From: Alphaproteobacteria bacterium
GTDB taxonomy: Bacteria > Pseudomonadota > Alphaproteobacteria > Rickettsiales > UBA3002
Direction: 5' to 3'
Length of the DNA stretch: 38,770 bases
NCBI GenBank assembly: GCA_022841525.1
Contig: JALHRI010000004.1
Location: 30,166 to 68,935, forward strand
Shown piece after piece: positions 7,312-15,575 of the stretch. The position numbers and the translations under genes are program-made. The notes below the pieces were generated by a model. It worked only from the letters and a program-made list of their open reading frames with translations, was not told the origin of the DNA and searched no databases. Numbering within the stretch: position 1 is the stretch's first letter; every line of letters starts with the position of its first letter.

Positions 7312-9410
7312 TAGCGCGGCGGAATCAGTGGTGACCAGGGTCTGTCACCCTGAATCATGCGCGTCGTGAGCAGCTGCCAGCGCGCATCTTCACCCGTTTG
7401 CCACCAGCTATGCGCGCCGTGAATGCGCCGTCTATACGGCGTGATGGTACGCACGTCATCGCAGCGCACGCCGTACGCATCGGTGATGAGCATGCTCGCC
7501 TGTTTTGCGCGCACCTGATCGCACACGCTGCCAGATTTATCCCAGGTAAAATCGAAGAAAATACGCTGATCGTTCTTCGTCCATACACAGCGGCGGGTGC
7601 GCGCTTTCCCCTCGCACTGCCAATGATCCGAAGCGGGCATCACGGAAAGCGTTTCGCGCCCCATCGCGTGGGCGAGCATTTCGGGCACCATCGCATAGGC
7701 TCTGCCACTGGCGAGTTTCGGCTCGCCCGCATCCATCAGTACCACATGGCGCATATCCTGCGAGACGATTAGCTGTGGCGGCGATACTACCAACACCGTC
7801 AGCGTCGAGGCGATCATGACAGGAATAGCCATCAGGCGCGCGCGGCCATGCCACAAACATAAAAACGCCAGCGCCAGCGCGTAAATGACCAGCGCCCAAA
7901 TCGGCTGCGAAGGTACGTAAATCAGCGCATGTGGAAGCTCGGCGGTGATGCGCGCAATGGTAAGCAGCAAGCCAATCCCCGCATCCAGCAGCGTGAGCGC
8001 GTAGGTCTCAAGCCCCAACGGCAGGCTTAAAAAAAACAGCGCCACCGAGGGCATAATCAGCAGCGACACCACCGGCCCAGCGATCATGTTGGCAAACGTG
8101 CCGTACAACGAAAACTGATTGAACATATGCATCACCAGCGGCGCGGTGACCCATTCAGCAATCAGGCTGATGAGTGCCAGCCACGGCAGCGCATAGATCA
8201 CGCGTCCGACCAGCGAATGTTCGCCGCGCGCGCGGTCACGCAGGATGGCGCTATGGGCAACCGCGAGCATCGCCATCGTTGCCGCGAAGGAAAGCTGAAA
8301 GCCAGGCTCCATCAAATCTGACGGGTCGTAGATCAGCATCATCAGCGCCGTCATCATCAGCGCGCGCATGGGCTGCATCTGCCGCGCGACCAACACGGAT
8401 AATAGCAGCAGCATAATCATGATATAGGCGCGCAGCGCCGAAACATCGACACCGGTAATGCATAAATACGCGCTGACCGCTACCATAGTCATCGCCGCGG
8501 CAAGCTGTTTAGATGCCATGCGTTGCCCCAGCAGCGGCACCATCAGTAGCAACATGCGCAGCGAGAAAAATACCACACCTGCAATCACCACCATGTGCGA
8601 ACCCGAAATTGCAATGATGTGCAGTAAATTCGCCGCGCGCAGCTCTTCATACGTACGCTTTGAAATGCCCGCATCATCCCCCGTAATCAGGCCGGAGGCA
8701 ATCGCTGCGCGCTCAGGATCCAGTGTGGCGCGAATCGTGCGCGCAAGCTTCACCCGCGCATCTTCCCAGAACTGCCAGAAGCCATCAATCTGCGCTGGCT
8801 TGACGATGGTAATAGGGTTCATGCCGTAGCCCACCGCACCGATGCCGCGAAAATAAAAATAGCGCGAAAAGTCGAACCCACCGCGCAGAATAGGCCCCAT
8901 AGGCGGCAGCAGTCCGGCGCGCAGCTGAATACGCATGCCCACTTCCAGTGGGATGATTTTTTTCGCGCGCATGCTTAAGCGAAGTCGCCTCGGCGTGTCG
9001 CTGCGCGCCAGCGAATCAATCGCCACATCCCCCAGTGTCAGTCGCTGACCGGTGGGTAGAAACTCGATCATCTCAATCGTGCCGGTGACGGTTTTAGACG
9101 GCAGGTTTTTTTCAAGCACCACCACTTGTTGTCTGGCTGTGTGCCAGGTGGCGGCGAACACTCCCGCGCTGATGCAAAATACGCCCATCAATACCGTAAG
9201 CAGCCCTGTGCGCCGCCGCATGAATAGGCAGGCCTGCAGCGCGGCAAATGTGAGCGCGCCGGTAAGCGCCAGCGATGGTTCGCGCGGCAATCCGAAATAC
9301 AGCGCAATACCGGCGGCAAACGCCACCACGGCCCACATCATGCGTGATGGGCGTTGACGCAGCATTGCTCTGCGCATTCGGTAGCGAAAGTCTGCAAAGA
9401 TGCTTGGCAT
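7308..9410 (-). CDS. comEC: ComEC/Rec2-family DNA uptake channel protein
   Basis: The 700-residue integral membrane protein matches ComEC, the proposed inner-membrane channel for single-stranded DNA during natural transformation. An N-terminal membrane and OB-like region (residues about 20-190) leads into the Competence domain with ASGLITGDDAGISKRTYEEL and the hallmark LLHIIAISGSHM. Many transmembrane helices follow to about residue 520. The C-terminal 170 residues occupy the place of the metallo-beta-lactamase domain but show no HxHxDH motif, so this part is degenerate. The start ATG at 9410 has AAAGGA 7 bases upstream. No other competence genes are visible. Confidence 0.9.
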   Translation of the reverse strand: MPSIFADFRYRMRRAMLRQRPSRMMWAVVAFAAGIALYFGLPREPSLALTGALTFAALQACLFMRRRTGLLTVLMGVFCISAGVFAATWHTARQQVVVLEKNLPSKTVTGTIEMIEFLPTGQRLTLGDVAIDSLARSDTPRRLRLSMRAKKIIPLEVGMRIQLRAGLLPPMGPILRGGFDFSRYFYFRGIGAVGYGMNPITIVKPAQIDGFWQFWEDARVKLARTIRATLDPERAAIASGLITGDDAGISKRTYEELRAANLLHIIAISGSHMVVIAGVVFFSLRMLLLMVPLLGQRMASKQLAAAMTMVAVSAYLCITGVDVSALRAYIMIMLLLLSVLVARQMQPMRALMMTALMMLIYDPSDLMEPGFQLSFAATMAMLAVAHSAILRDRARGEHSLVGRVIYALPWLALISLIAEWVTAPLVMHMFNQFSLYGTFANMIAGPVVSLLIMPSVALFFLSLPLGLETYALTLLDAGIGLLLTIARITAELPHALIYVPSQPIWALVIYALALAFLCLWHGRARLMAIPVMIASTLTVLVVSPPQLIVSQDMRHVVLMDAGEPKLASGRAYAMVPEMLAHAMGRETLSVMPASDHWQCEGKARTRRCVWTKNDQRIFFDFTWDKSGSVCDQVRAKQASMLITDAYGVRCDDVRTITPYRRRIHGAHSWWQTGEDARWQLLTTRMIQGDRPWSPLIPPRY

Positions 9411-9495
9411 TGAGGATTCCTTTGCTAGAAGCATTCCCCTAGTATCTAACCCGTCATGCCGCGCTTGTCGACGACCCACACGCAAAGGATTCGCC

Positions 9496-10926
9496 ATGAA
9501 AGTCATTACCCGCTTTGCCCCCTCGCCCACTGGCATGCTGCATATTGGTGGCGCGCGCACGGCGCTGTTTAATTATCTGTTCGCTAAACGTCATGGCGGA
9601 CAGTTTTTGCTGCGCATTGAAGATACGGATGCTGCACGCTCCACGCCTGAGGCGAAGCAAGCCATATTGGATGGCATGAAGTGGCTCGGCTTACAGCATG
9701 ATGGCGACATTGTGTATCAAATGGCGCGCAGCCAACGTCATAAAGAAGTCGCCGAAGCGCTGGTGGGTTTAGGCCATGCCTATTATTGCTACTGCACGCC
9801 GCAAGAACTCGCCGATATGCGAGCAGCGGCCGAAGCCAAAGGTGAAGCGTTTCGTTATGATCGCCGTTGGCGCGATGGCGGCACGCCGCCCGCAGGTGTA
9901 CTGCCCAGCATCCGCATCAAAGCACCGCTTAGCGGCGAAGTGATCGTGGCGGACGCCGTGCAGGGCGAGGTACGTTTTGGTACCGAATCTCTTGATGATT
10001 TTGTGATTTTACGCTCCGACGGCACACCCACCTACATGCTCGCGGTTGTCGTCGATGATCACGATATGGGCATCACCCATATTATTCGCGGCGATGACCA
10101 CCTTAATAATGCTGGTCGCCAAAGCATTATCTATCAGGCGATGGGGTGGGATATTCCGCAGTTTGCGCATATTCCCCTCATCCACGGACCCGATGGCGCG
10201 AAACTGAGCAAGCGCCACGGCGCCACCTCGGTGATGGAATATGCGAGCATGGGGTATCTGCCCGAAGCGATGCGCAATTACCTGCTGCGCCTGGGCTGGA
10301 GCCACGGGGATGACGAAATTATTTCTGATCAGCAAGCCGCCGAGTGGTTTAATCTCGAGCATATTGGTCAGTCGCCCTCGCGGCTGGATTTTGATAAATT
10401 AAACCACGTCAACGCCCATTACATCCGCGCACGCAGTGATGAAGACTTGGCGGCACTGCTGCACCCTGTCATGCTGAACGCAGTGAAGCATCTCCCTCAA
10501 TCAGGAGATCCTTCGCTGACGCTCAGGATGACAGATACTATGTCCTTCCTCTCCCGCGCTATTGGCAGCGTGAAAGAGCGTGCCAGCACCCTTCCTCAGC
10601 TTGGGGAAGCGGTGCAGTTTTACCTGCACGCGCCAGAGCGTTATGATGATAAAGCAAAAGCAGCGCTCACTAAAAACGGAGCGCATTTAACCCTCGTGAT
10701 TGAAGCGTTTGAAGCCCTGAGCGAGCCCTGGAACGCCGACTCCATCAAAGCTGAGCTGATGCGCATAGCAGAAGCGAGCGGCAAAAAAATCGGCGAGATC
10801 ATGCCGCCCATCCGCGCCGCGATCGTGGGCAGCATGAGCGGGCCAGATGTGCCCGTAGCCCTCGCCATTTTAGGTAAAGAAGAAACGCTCAAGCGGCTGA
10901 AAAAGGGCGTAGAGCCGAGAGCGTAG
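9496..10926 (+). CDS. gltX: glutamyl-tRNA synthetase (GltX type)
   Basis: The 476-residue class I synthetase charges tRNA-Glu, or possibly tRNA-Gln if this is one of two paralogues. The HIGH-type motif is APSPTGMLHIGGARTALFNY at the N-terminus, and the KMSKS-type motif is AKLSKRHGA at about residue 235-243. The C-terminal anticodon-binding helices end near GVEPRA. ATG 9496 is preceded by AAGGA with 7-base spacing and starts just before the conserved ITRFAPSPTG. The unusual part is about residues 324-346, encoded by a 69-base palindromic repeat (10466-10534) inserted in frame between the segments AHYIRARSDEDLAALL and LSRAIGSVKERA. This is a variable part of the family, so the enzyme is probably functional. 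Confidence 0.95.
   Translation: MKVITRFAPSPTGMLHIGGARTALFNYLFAKRHGGQFLLRIEDTDAARSTPEAKQAILDGMKWLGLQHDGDIVYQMARSQRHKEVAEALVGLGHAYYCYCTPQELADMRAAAEAKGEAFRYDRRWRDGGTPPAGVLPSIRIKAPLSGEVIVADAVQGEVRFGTESLDDFVILRSDGTPTYMLAVVVDDHDMGITHIIRGDDHLNNAGRQSIIYQAMGWDIPQFAHIPLIHGPDGAKLSKRHGATSVMEYASMGYLPEAMRNYLLRLGWSHGDDEIISDQQAAEWFNLEHIGQSPSRLDFDKLNHVNAHYIRARSDEDLAALLHPVMLNAVKHLPQSGDPSLTLRMTDTMSFLSRAIGSVKERASTLPQLGEAVQFYLHAPERYDDKAKAALTKNGAHLTLVIEAFEALSEPWNADSIKAELMRIAEASGKKIGEIMPPIRAAIVGSMSGPDVPVALAILGKEETLKRLKKGVEPRA
10466..10534. repeat. palindromic repeat, copy 1, inside gltX
   Basis: The left arm CTGTCATGCTGAACGCAGTG (continuing to 10495) is matched by a right arm ending GCTCAGGATGACAG. The reverse complement of the right arm equals the left arm with a few differences, giving a roughly 30-base imperfect hairpin stem. 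The element is 69 bases, a multiple of three, and is translated in frame as part of GltX (HPVMLNAVKHLPQ, then SLTLRMTD). The TGTCAT-CTGA / TCAG-ATGACA pattern is that of widespread bacterial palindromic repeats. Copy 2 is at 19072-19143. Confidence 0.85.
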
Positions 10927-10930
10927 AGAT

Positions 10931-10960
10931 CCCTCTCCTGCAATTGGGGAGAGGAATTCT
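10931..10960 (+). terminator. possible terminator or short repeat hairpin after gltX
   Basis: CCTCTCC (10932-10938) pairs with GGAGAGG (10948-10954) five bases after the gltX stop. The hairpin is followed by AATTCTTG, which is a poor U tract, so terminator activity is uncertain. The CCCTCTCC...GGGGAGAGG pattern also resembles hairpin 1 of the repeat at 17987-18060. Confidence 0.4.
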
Positions 10961-11034
10961 TGTGCACGCGGTAAGCTGTCGGCTGCAGGCGCCAACCCAC
11001 TTGCAATCTGCACACCCTGCACTACACTGAGCTT

Positions 11035-11586
11035 ATGGCTATTTTACCTCTTGTCATCGCGCCGGATGAGCGCTTGCTGAAACCTTCAAAAAACATCGAG
11101 AAGGTGACCGATGACGTGCGCGCCTTCATCCGCGATATGTTCGATACCATGTATGCCCATCAGGGTATTGGGTTGGCGGCCGTGCAGGTGGGTGTGCATC
11201 ACAATATCATCGTGGTGGATGTCGCGCAGCGCGAAGGTGCGCACGAACCGCTGGCGTTTATCAACCCTGAAATCATCAGCAGTTCTGAGGATGATTCGGT
11301 ATTCAAGGAGGGTTGCCTTTCCTTCCCCGATCAGTTTTCTGATGTCACACGTCCGGCCAGCATTACGGTGCGTTACTTGAATGAACAGGGTGTAGAAAAA
11401 ACGCTTGAAGCGGATGGTATTTTAGCGACCTGCCTCCAGCATGAAATTGATCACACCAAAGGCATCGTCTTTGTCGATCACATTTCCAAAATGAAGCGCG
11501 ACATGATTTTGCGTAAGCTGATCAAAGCCAAACGGCTGGGCTTAATCAGCGAATATCCAGAAAATGAAGATAAGGCGGCGCTGTAA
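11035..11586 (+). CDS. def: peptide deformylase
   Basis: Peptide deformylase removes the N-formyl group from nascent proteins using a bound metal ion. All three family motifs are present in this 183-residue protein: GIGLAAVQVG (motif 1), EGCLSFP with the metal-binding Cys (motif 2), and HEIDH with the two metal-binding His and catalytic Glu (motif 3). It lies two genes upstream of fmt, the formyltransferase that creates its substrate, a common bacterial pairing. Here they are separated by one small gene with 1-base overlaps on both sides, so the three are probably one transcript. Confidence 0.97.
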   Translation: MAILPLVIAPDERLLKPSKNIEKVTDDVRAFIRDMFDTMYAHQGIGLAAVQVGVHHNIIVVDVAQREGAHEPLAFINPEIISSSEDDSVFKEGCLSFPDQFSDVTRPASITVRYLNEQGVEKTLEADGILATCLQHEIDHTKGIVFVDHISKMKRDMILRKLIKAKRLGLISEYPENEDKAAL

Positions 11587-11873
11587 TGCTGCGTGCTGTA
11601 CTATGCATCGTGTTCATCGCACACGCGGCGCAAGCGCTGGCGGTGGAGGCGAATCCGGCTGAGTGGCCGCCGTCAGCGCGGCCAAACTTCATGCTCAGTT
11701 GCACCAAACTACAGCAAGATTTAGTGCCGCACTGCGCCTGCATTTATGACAGTCTGGTGCGCGAGATTGCGCATGCGGAATTCCTGCGCCTCTCGCAAGC
11801 GGGGCAGATGGCCACCGACGAGCGCTACCTGCGCCTGCGCTCGGCGTGCGTGGCAACCCCAAGGCCGCGCTGA
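11586..11873 (+). CDS. small exported cysteine-containing protein, unknown function
   Basis: The 95-residue protein begins with a hydrophobic signal sequence (about residues 1-19, LRAVLCIVFIAHAAQALA) that probably ends in a signal peptidase I site near AQALA-VEA. The mature part has four cysteines, at residues 39, 50, 52 and 88, including a C-A-C pair, enough for two periplasmic disulfides or metal binding. No known catalytic motif is visible. It overlaps the def stop (TAATG) and the fmt start (TGATG) by one base each, so it is translationally coupled between two housekeeping enzymes. The exact gene boundaries and absence of frame disruption support a real gene. Confidence 0.7.
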   Translation: MLRAVLCIVFIAHAAQALAVEANPAEWPPSARPNFMLSCTKLQQDLVPHCACIYDSLVREIAHAEFLRLSQAGQMATDERYLRLRSACVATPRPR

Positions 11874-12808
11874 TGCGCGTCATTTTCATGGGCACTCCTG
11901 CCTTTGCGCTGCCCGCGCTGAACGCGCTGATGGCCGCAGGCTATGACATCTGCGCCGTGTATACGCAGCCGCCGCGCCCTGCGGGTCGTGGGCTAAAGCT
12001 CAGCCCCTCGCCGGTGCACCAGCTGGCCAGTCAGCATCAGCTAAGCGTGTACACGCCGACCTCGCTAAAAACTGTGGAAGCGCAGGAAATGTTTCGCGCG
12101 CATGAGGCCGACATTGCCGTCGTCGCCGCCTATGGGCTGCTACTGCCCAGGGCTATTTTAGAAGCGCCGCGCATGGGCTGCATTAACATCCACCCCTCTG
12201 ATCTTCCGCGCTGGCGGGGTGCAGCGCCGATTCAGCGCACGCTGATGGCAGGCGACCGGCATACTGCCTGCTGCATCATGCAGATGGCCGAAGGCCTCGA
12301 TACGGGTGATGTCTTACTGCGCCGCCCATTTACGATTGCTGAGGGCATGAACGCGGCGGAGCTACATGACGCGATGGCTCAGATGGGCGCAGCGATGCTA
12401 CCCGAAGCCATCAGCGGACTTGCGGCACACACGATTACGCCGCAGGTACAATCCACTCAGGGGGTGACCTACGCCCATAAACTCACCAAAGATGACTGCA
12501 CACTGGATCTGCGCAAATCCGCTAGCGAACTGTACCATCAGATTTGCGGGCTGGCTCCCTCCCCGGCGGCGCACGTCATGCTGGGGGGTGAGGCCGTTAA
12601 AATCTTAGCCGCCGTGGTGAGCGATGCCCCCAAGGGTAGCAGGGCGGGCGACATTCATAGGGGAGAAAACGCGCTGATACTGACCTGTGCAGAGGGCGCG
12701 CTGACAGTCAACACGCTCAAACGCCCGGGAAAATCGGCACAATCCGCTTCAGAAGCCTTACGCGGCTGGTCGTTGCCTACGGGCAACATTTTTTCCAATA
12801 ACGCGTAG
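11873..12808 (+). CDS. fmt: methionyl-tRNA formyltransferase
   Basis: This 311-residue enzyme formylates Met-tRNAfMet using 10-formyltetrahydrofolate. The N-terminal Rossmann domain starts RVIFMGTPAFALPALNAL. The formyl-transfer residues Asn and His are in GCINIHPSDLPRWRGAAPIQ and Asp is in AEGLDTGDVLL. The C-terminal OB-like domain contains LTKDDCTLDL. ATG 11873 overlaps the preceding stop (TGATG) and precedes the first conserved strand directly. A terminator-like hairpin lies within its last 12 codons. Confidence 0.96.
   Translation: MRVIFMGTPAFALPALNALMAAGYDICAVYTQPPRPAGRGLKLSPSPVHQLASQHQLSVYTPTSLKTVEAQEMFRAHEADIAVVAAYGLLLPRAILEAPRMGCINIHPSDLPRWRGAAPIQRTLMAGDRHTACCIMQMAEGLDTGDVLLRRPFTIAEGMNAAELHDAMAQMGAAMLPEAISGLAAHTITPQVQSTQGVTYAHKLTKDDCTLDLRKSASELYHQICGLAPSPAAHVMLGGEAVKILAAVVSDAPKGSRAGDIHRGENALILTCAEGALTVNTLKRPGKSAQSASEALRGWSLPTGNIFSNNA
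12772..12794 (+). terminator. intrinsic terminator-like hairpin inside the fmt 3' end
   Basis: GTTGCC (12772-12777) and GGCAAC (12782-12787) form a 6-bp stem closed by a C(TACG)G tetraloop of the very stable UNCG class. It is followed by A and then six T residues (12789-12794). It lies 12-36 bases before the fmt stop codon, so full termination here would cut the transcript before the stop. It may mark the 3' end region of the def-fmt unit, but the stem is short. Confidence 0.45.
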
Positions 12809-12885
12809 GTTTTGCTTTTAATTATGCGAATTTATTGATATATTGCATCTCGACAAAAACCACCTATAACAGGCGAGTAACGACA

Positions 12886-13104
12886 ATGATTCTTGGTTGG
12901 CATGTTCCGATGAACGACGAAATTACCCTTATTAAACAGCTAGAAGAGCTGAAATCGCAACACCGCGACCTTGACCAAGAAATCACCAGTGTCACCGAAT
13001 CCTGGGACGAGCTGCGCCTTGCGCGGTTGAAGAAAGAAAAGCTCAAACTGCGTGACCGCATTTACGCACTTGAGAGTGAACTCTACCCCGATCAGCCCGC
13101 TTAA
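12886..13104 (+). CDS. DUF465 (YdcH-like) small coiled-coil protein
   Basis: The 72-residue acidic/basic helical protein has the DUF465 pattern, with EELKSQHRDLDQEI, then RLKKEKLKLRDRIYALE, ending near the usual ELYPD. It probably forms a helical hairpin; the cellular role of the family is not established. ATG 12886 has GGCGAG about 9 bases upstream; ATG 12910 would give 64 residues starting MNDEITLI and is also plausible. Its TAA shares bases with the stop of the convergent DUF808 gene (TTAA at 13101-13104). Confidence 0.8.
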   Translation: MILGWHVPMNDEITLIKQLEELKSQHRDLDQEITSVTESWDELRLARLKKEKLKLRDRIYALESELYPDQPA

Positions 13105-14021
13105 GTTCTGCGCGCGCGGCGAATCAACGGCGCGCCTATCTTCACCAGCCACGCGGCCAGTTTACCGACGATGATTCCAAAGAGTGCCAGGCTCAGGGCT
13201 TTGATCAGCCAGGCGAGCATGCCTAGCGGCGCAAGTATCCGCACATAATCATCCAGTGCATGATGCAGCATAGGAATGCCGTGGGCGATAATTTCTGCAC
13301 CCACCCACAACATCGCAAGCGTCCCCACGATACTGAGCAGTGTCAGAAATCCAGGCATGGCACGCACCAGAGATCTGCCAAACGCCCTCAGCCATTCATG
13401 GCGAGCATGTTTGGCCAGATGCAGCCCGATATCATCCGCCTTCACCACCAGGCCTACAAACCCGTAAACCGCCAGCGTGATTACGATGGCCACCAGTGCC
13501 AGCACGCCCGCCTGCGAGACGAAAGGCTGCGCGGCGACCTGCGCATACGCAATCGCCATAATTTCAGCGGATAAAATCATATCCGTACGAATGGCGCCCT
13601 CAGTGCGCATGGCCTCAAGCGCTGCGGCATCGATCGCATCCGCCGCGTCATCGTGGCTATGCGCTGGCACAAACCAGTGATGAACTTTTTCGTAGCCTTC
13701 AAAACATAAATACGCACCGCCGATCATTAATATGGGCGCGATCAGAAACGGCGCGAGATAGCCCAGCACCAGCGCCGCTGGGCCTAAAATCAGCAGTTTA
13801 TTTTTCAGCGATGCGCGCGCAATATTGAAAATAATGATCAGCTCGCGCTTGGGGTCAAGGCCTACGACATATTTCGGCGTCACAGCAGCATCATCAATCA
13901 CGATGCCGGAAACCTTCGCCGATGTTTTGCTGACCTGCGCCGCGACATCATCGACGCTCACCGCACTGGCTTTCACCAAAGCGGCGACATCGTCAAGCAG
14001 AGCAAGTAATCCGGATGCCAT
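13101..14021 (-). CDS. DUF808 (YedI-like) inner-membrane protein
   Basis: The 306-residue protein begins MASGLLALLDDVAALVKASA and continues with DDVAAQVSKTSAKVSGIVIDDAAVTPKYV, a pattern I recognise from DUF808. About six to eight hydrophobic helices follow, including GPAALVLGYLAPFLIAPIL and ALVAIVITLAVYGFVGLVV. A soluble loop with HSHDDAADAIDA lies between helices at about residues 120-150. It is expected in the inner membrane; no biochemical function is established for the family. It is the last gene of a minus-strand run, 36 bases downstream of the unrecognised 471-residue gene. Confidence 0.85.
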   Translation of the reverse strand: MASGLLALLDDVAALVKASAVSVDDVAAQVSKTSAKVSGIVIDDAAVTPKYVVGLDPKRELIIIFNIARASLKNKLLILGPAALVLGYLAPFLIAPILMIGGAYLCFEGYEKVHHWFVPAHSHDDAADAIDAAALEAMRTEGAIRTDMILSAEIMAIAYAQVAAQPFVSQAGVLALVAIVITLAVYGFVGLVVKADDIGLHLAKHARHEWLRAFGRSLVRAMPGFLTLLSIVGTLAMLWVGAEIIAHGIPMLHHALDDYVRILAPLGMLAWLIKALSLALFGIIVGKLAAWLVKIGAPLIRRARRT

Positions 14022-14057
14022 GATGAAAAGCTAACGATTTATGCGTCGTACGCAATG

Positions 14058-15473
14058 TTAGAGTACTGCAGATGCGACGTGATCGCTGGCAGGCTCTGCC
14101 TGCTGTGCTTTCTTGGCATGCACCAGCTCAGACCAGCGATTGTTCTTCACCGCCTGCACTTGCTTGCGCAACTCTGAGGCAATGCGGCCTTGATTGCCGC
14201 CCATCACTTTCGGCGAGGCCAGCTCAGCACTCATCTTCGTAATCAGCGCTTCTTGCTTATCGGGAGTTTGCTTAGCAATGGTTTCGGCGGTGAGCGCGAC
14301 CACGCTTTTTTCCACCGTATCATCAGTTTTCACCCCTTCACCGTGACCTTTGGATGACACGGCCATCAAGGCTTCCGCTGCAAGGTTGAAGCCAACGAAT
14401 CCGCCACGATAAGCAGCATCTCTACGTTTCTCTGATGTGGTTGCGGCAACCCATTCCGCGTGCGTGCTAAAGGCATGAATCACCGTGCTGACGCCGTAAC
14501 CAGCCGCGGCGACACTCAGCGGCTTATGGGTGAACCATAGCCAAACTTTCTCGAAAATATTTTTACCTGCTTTATCTTCTTCGCTAATTTCACGCTCGCG
14601 CTTTAAGGCACCGTAAAGCCCGGATGCAGTCGTCGTTAGCCCCAGCACCACATCATGCGGTTGGCTTTTGATCAGCTTTGTAAGCTCCTCAGTCTCCGAT
14701 GCAGAAATGTTACCAGCAGCCCGACGGTTTTTAAAAATAGCGAGTTTTTTACGTGCCGCTACCGCAAGAAATGCACCTGCCGCCGCATAGCCTAAATTCA
14801 TAATTTCCGATGGGTAGGAAATAAACGCTTGTTTGATTTTGCCAACCAATCCGTGTGTTTCTTTTTCCGCCGTTCGCGCCAGATTATCCGAAGATGTAAT
14901 CTTAGCTTCCGCGAACTTATCATGGATACGCGCAGAGATTTTTTTTACCTCGTCATCGGACTGATCGCCGCGCAGCCAAGTCGATACGATCGATGCTGCC
15001 GTACCTAAAAAGTATGCAATACCGCTATAGGTATTCTCGGGAACTCTCTTACCGTAATCATTAAAAAACTTTTTTTGCTCACGGCGGCCATAGTGAAAAT
15101 AGCTGGAATCGCCTACGATATACAGCCCCAGGCACATTTCGTAGGTATGATGCTTAAACCACTGCCACCAGCTGATGGGCTTGCCGTTTTGTTCCATGCG
15201 CTCAGGCTTGGTGGCACTAATCGCCCCGGCAGTGTGAAGCTGCGCAATCAGGCTCTGGCCGCTGGAAAAGCGCCGCACCTCCAGCATATTTTCGCCATCT
15301 TTTTCCATCGGCGTGGTCATGTAGCCGTGGCCTTGCAGGGCTGTGCGCACGCGCGCCAATTCCTCTGGGCTTGCGCTCTCGCGCGCGCGCAAATAGGCCG
15401 CCTGCGAGCCGGACGCTTGCTTACGCACATCCACCCAGGAAATCAGGCTATCGTCGCTGAAGAAATATTTCAT
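14058..15473 (-). CDS. unrecognised 471-residue protein with three paired hydrophobic helices
   Basis: I do not recognise this family. The first 90 residues are soluble and charged. Then come three similar modules, each with two hydrophobic stretches: MCLGLYIVGDSSYF with SGIAYFLGTAASIVSTW; IMNLGYAAAGAFLAVAA with VVLGLTTTASGLYGALK; and LSVAAAGYGVSTVIHAF with GFVGFNLAAEALMAVSS. Charged linkers separate them and a soluble 90-residue tail follows. The pattern suggests an integral membrane protein built by triplication of a helical hairpin, but the helices are short and small-residue rich. Local G+C is lower than in neighbours (25 of 60 bases at 14881-14940, 27 of 60 at 14701-14760), hinting at a lineage-specific or acquired gene. 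The long intact frame supports coding. Confidence 0.7.
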   Translation of the reverse strand: MKYFFSDDSLISWVDVRKQASGSQAAYLRARESASPEELARVRTALQGHGYMTTPMEKDGENMLEVRRFSSGQSLIAQLHTAGAISATKPERMEQNGKPISWWQWFKHHTYEMCLGLYIVGDSSYFHYGRREQKKFFNDYGKRVPENTYSGIAYFLGTAASIVSTWLRGDQSDDEVKKISARIHDKFAEAKITSSDNLARTAEKETHGLVGKIKQAFISYPSEIMNLGYAAAGAFLAVAARKKLAIFKNRRAAGNISASETEELTKLIKSQPHDVVLGLTTTASGLYGALKREREISEEDKAGKNIFEKVWLWFTHKPLSVAAAGYGVSTVIHAFSTHAEWVAATTSEKRRDAAYRGGFVGFNLAAEALMAVSSKGHGEGVKTDDTVEKSVVALTAETIAKQTPDKQEALITKMSAELASPKVMGGNQGRIASELRKQVQAVKNNRWSELVHAKKAQQAEPASDHVASAVL

Positions 15474-15575
15474 GCGCGATGCCTGCTGTGAACAGTCTTT
15501 TTCATCCTGACCATTCTAGCCGGCAAATATGACAGAACGATGACGGCGGGCTTAAAAAAATCAGGGATTTACGGG

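Noticed and set aside
7339-7372. TGTCACCCTGAATCATG in the 3' end of comEC as a third copy of the palindromic repeat
   Set aside because: Only about 12 bases resemble the left arm and no matching right arm follows; comEC is read normally through it.
12809-12885. Promoter or small RNA in the AT-rich gap before the DUF465 gene
   Set aside because: The stretch is AT-rich and may hold a promoter, but no pair of -35/-10 elements stood out and no RNA fold was convincing.
13260-13680. Several plus-strand open frames inside the DUF808 gene
   Set aside because: They are antisense shadows of a recognisable membrane protein and lack ribosome sites and domains.
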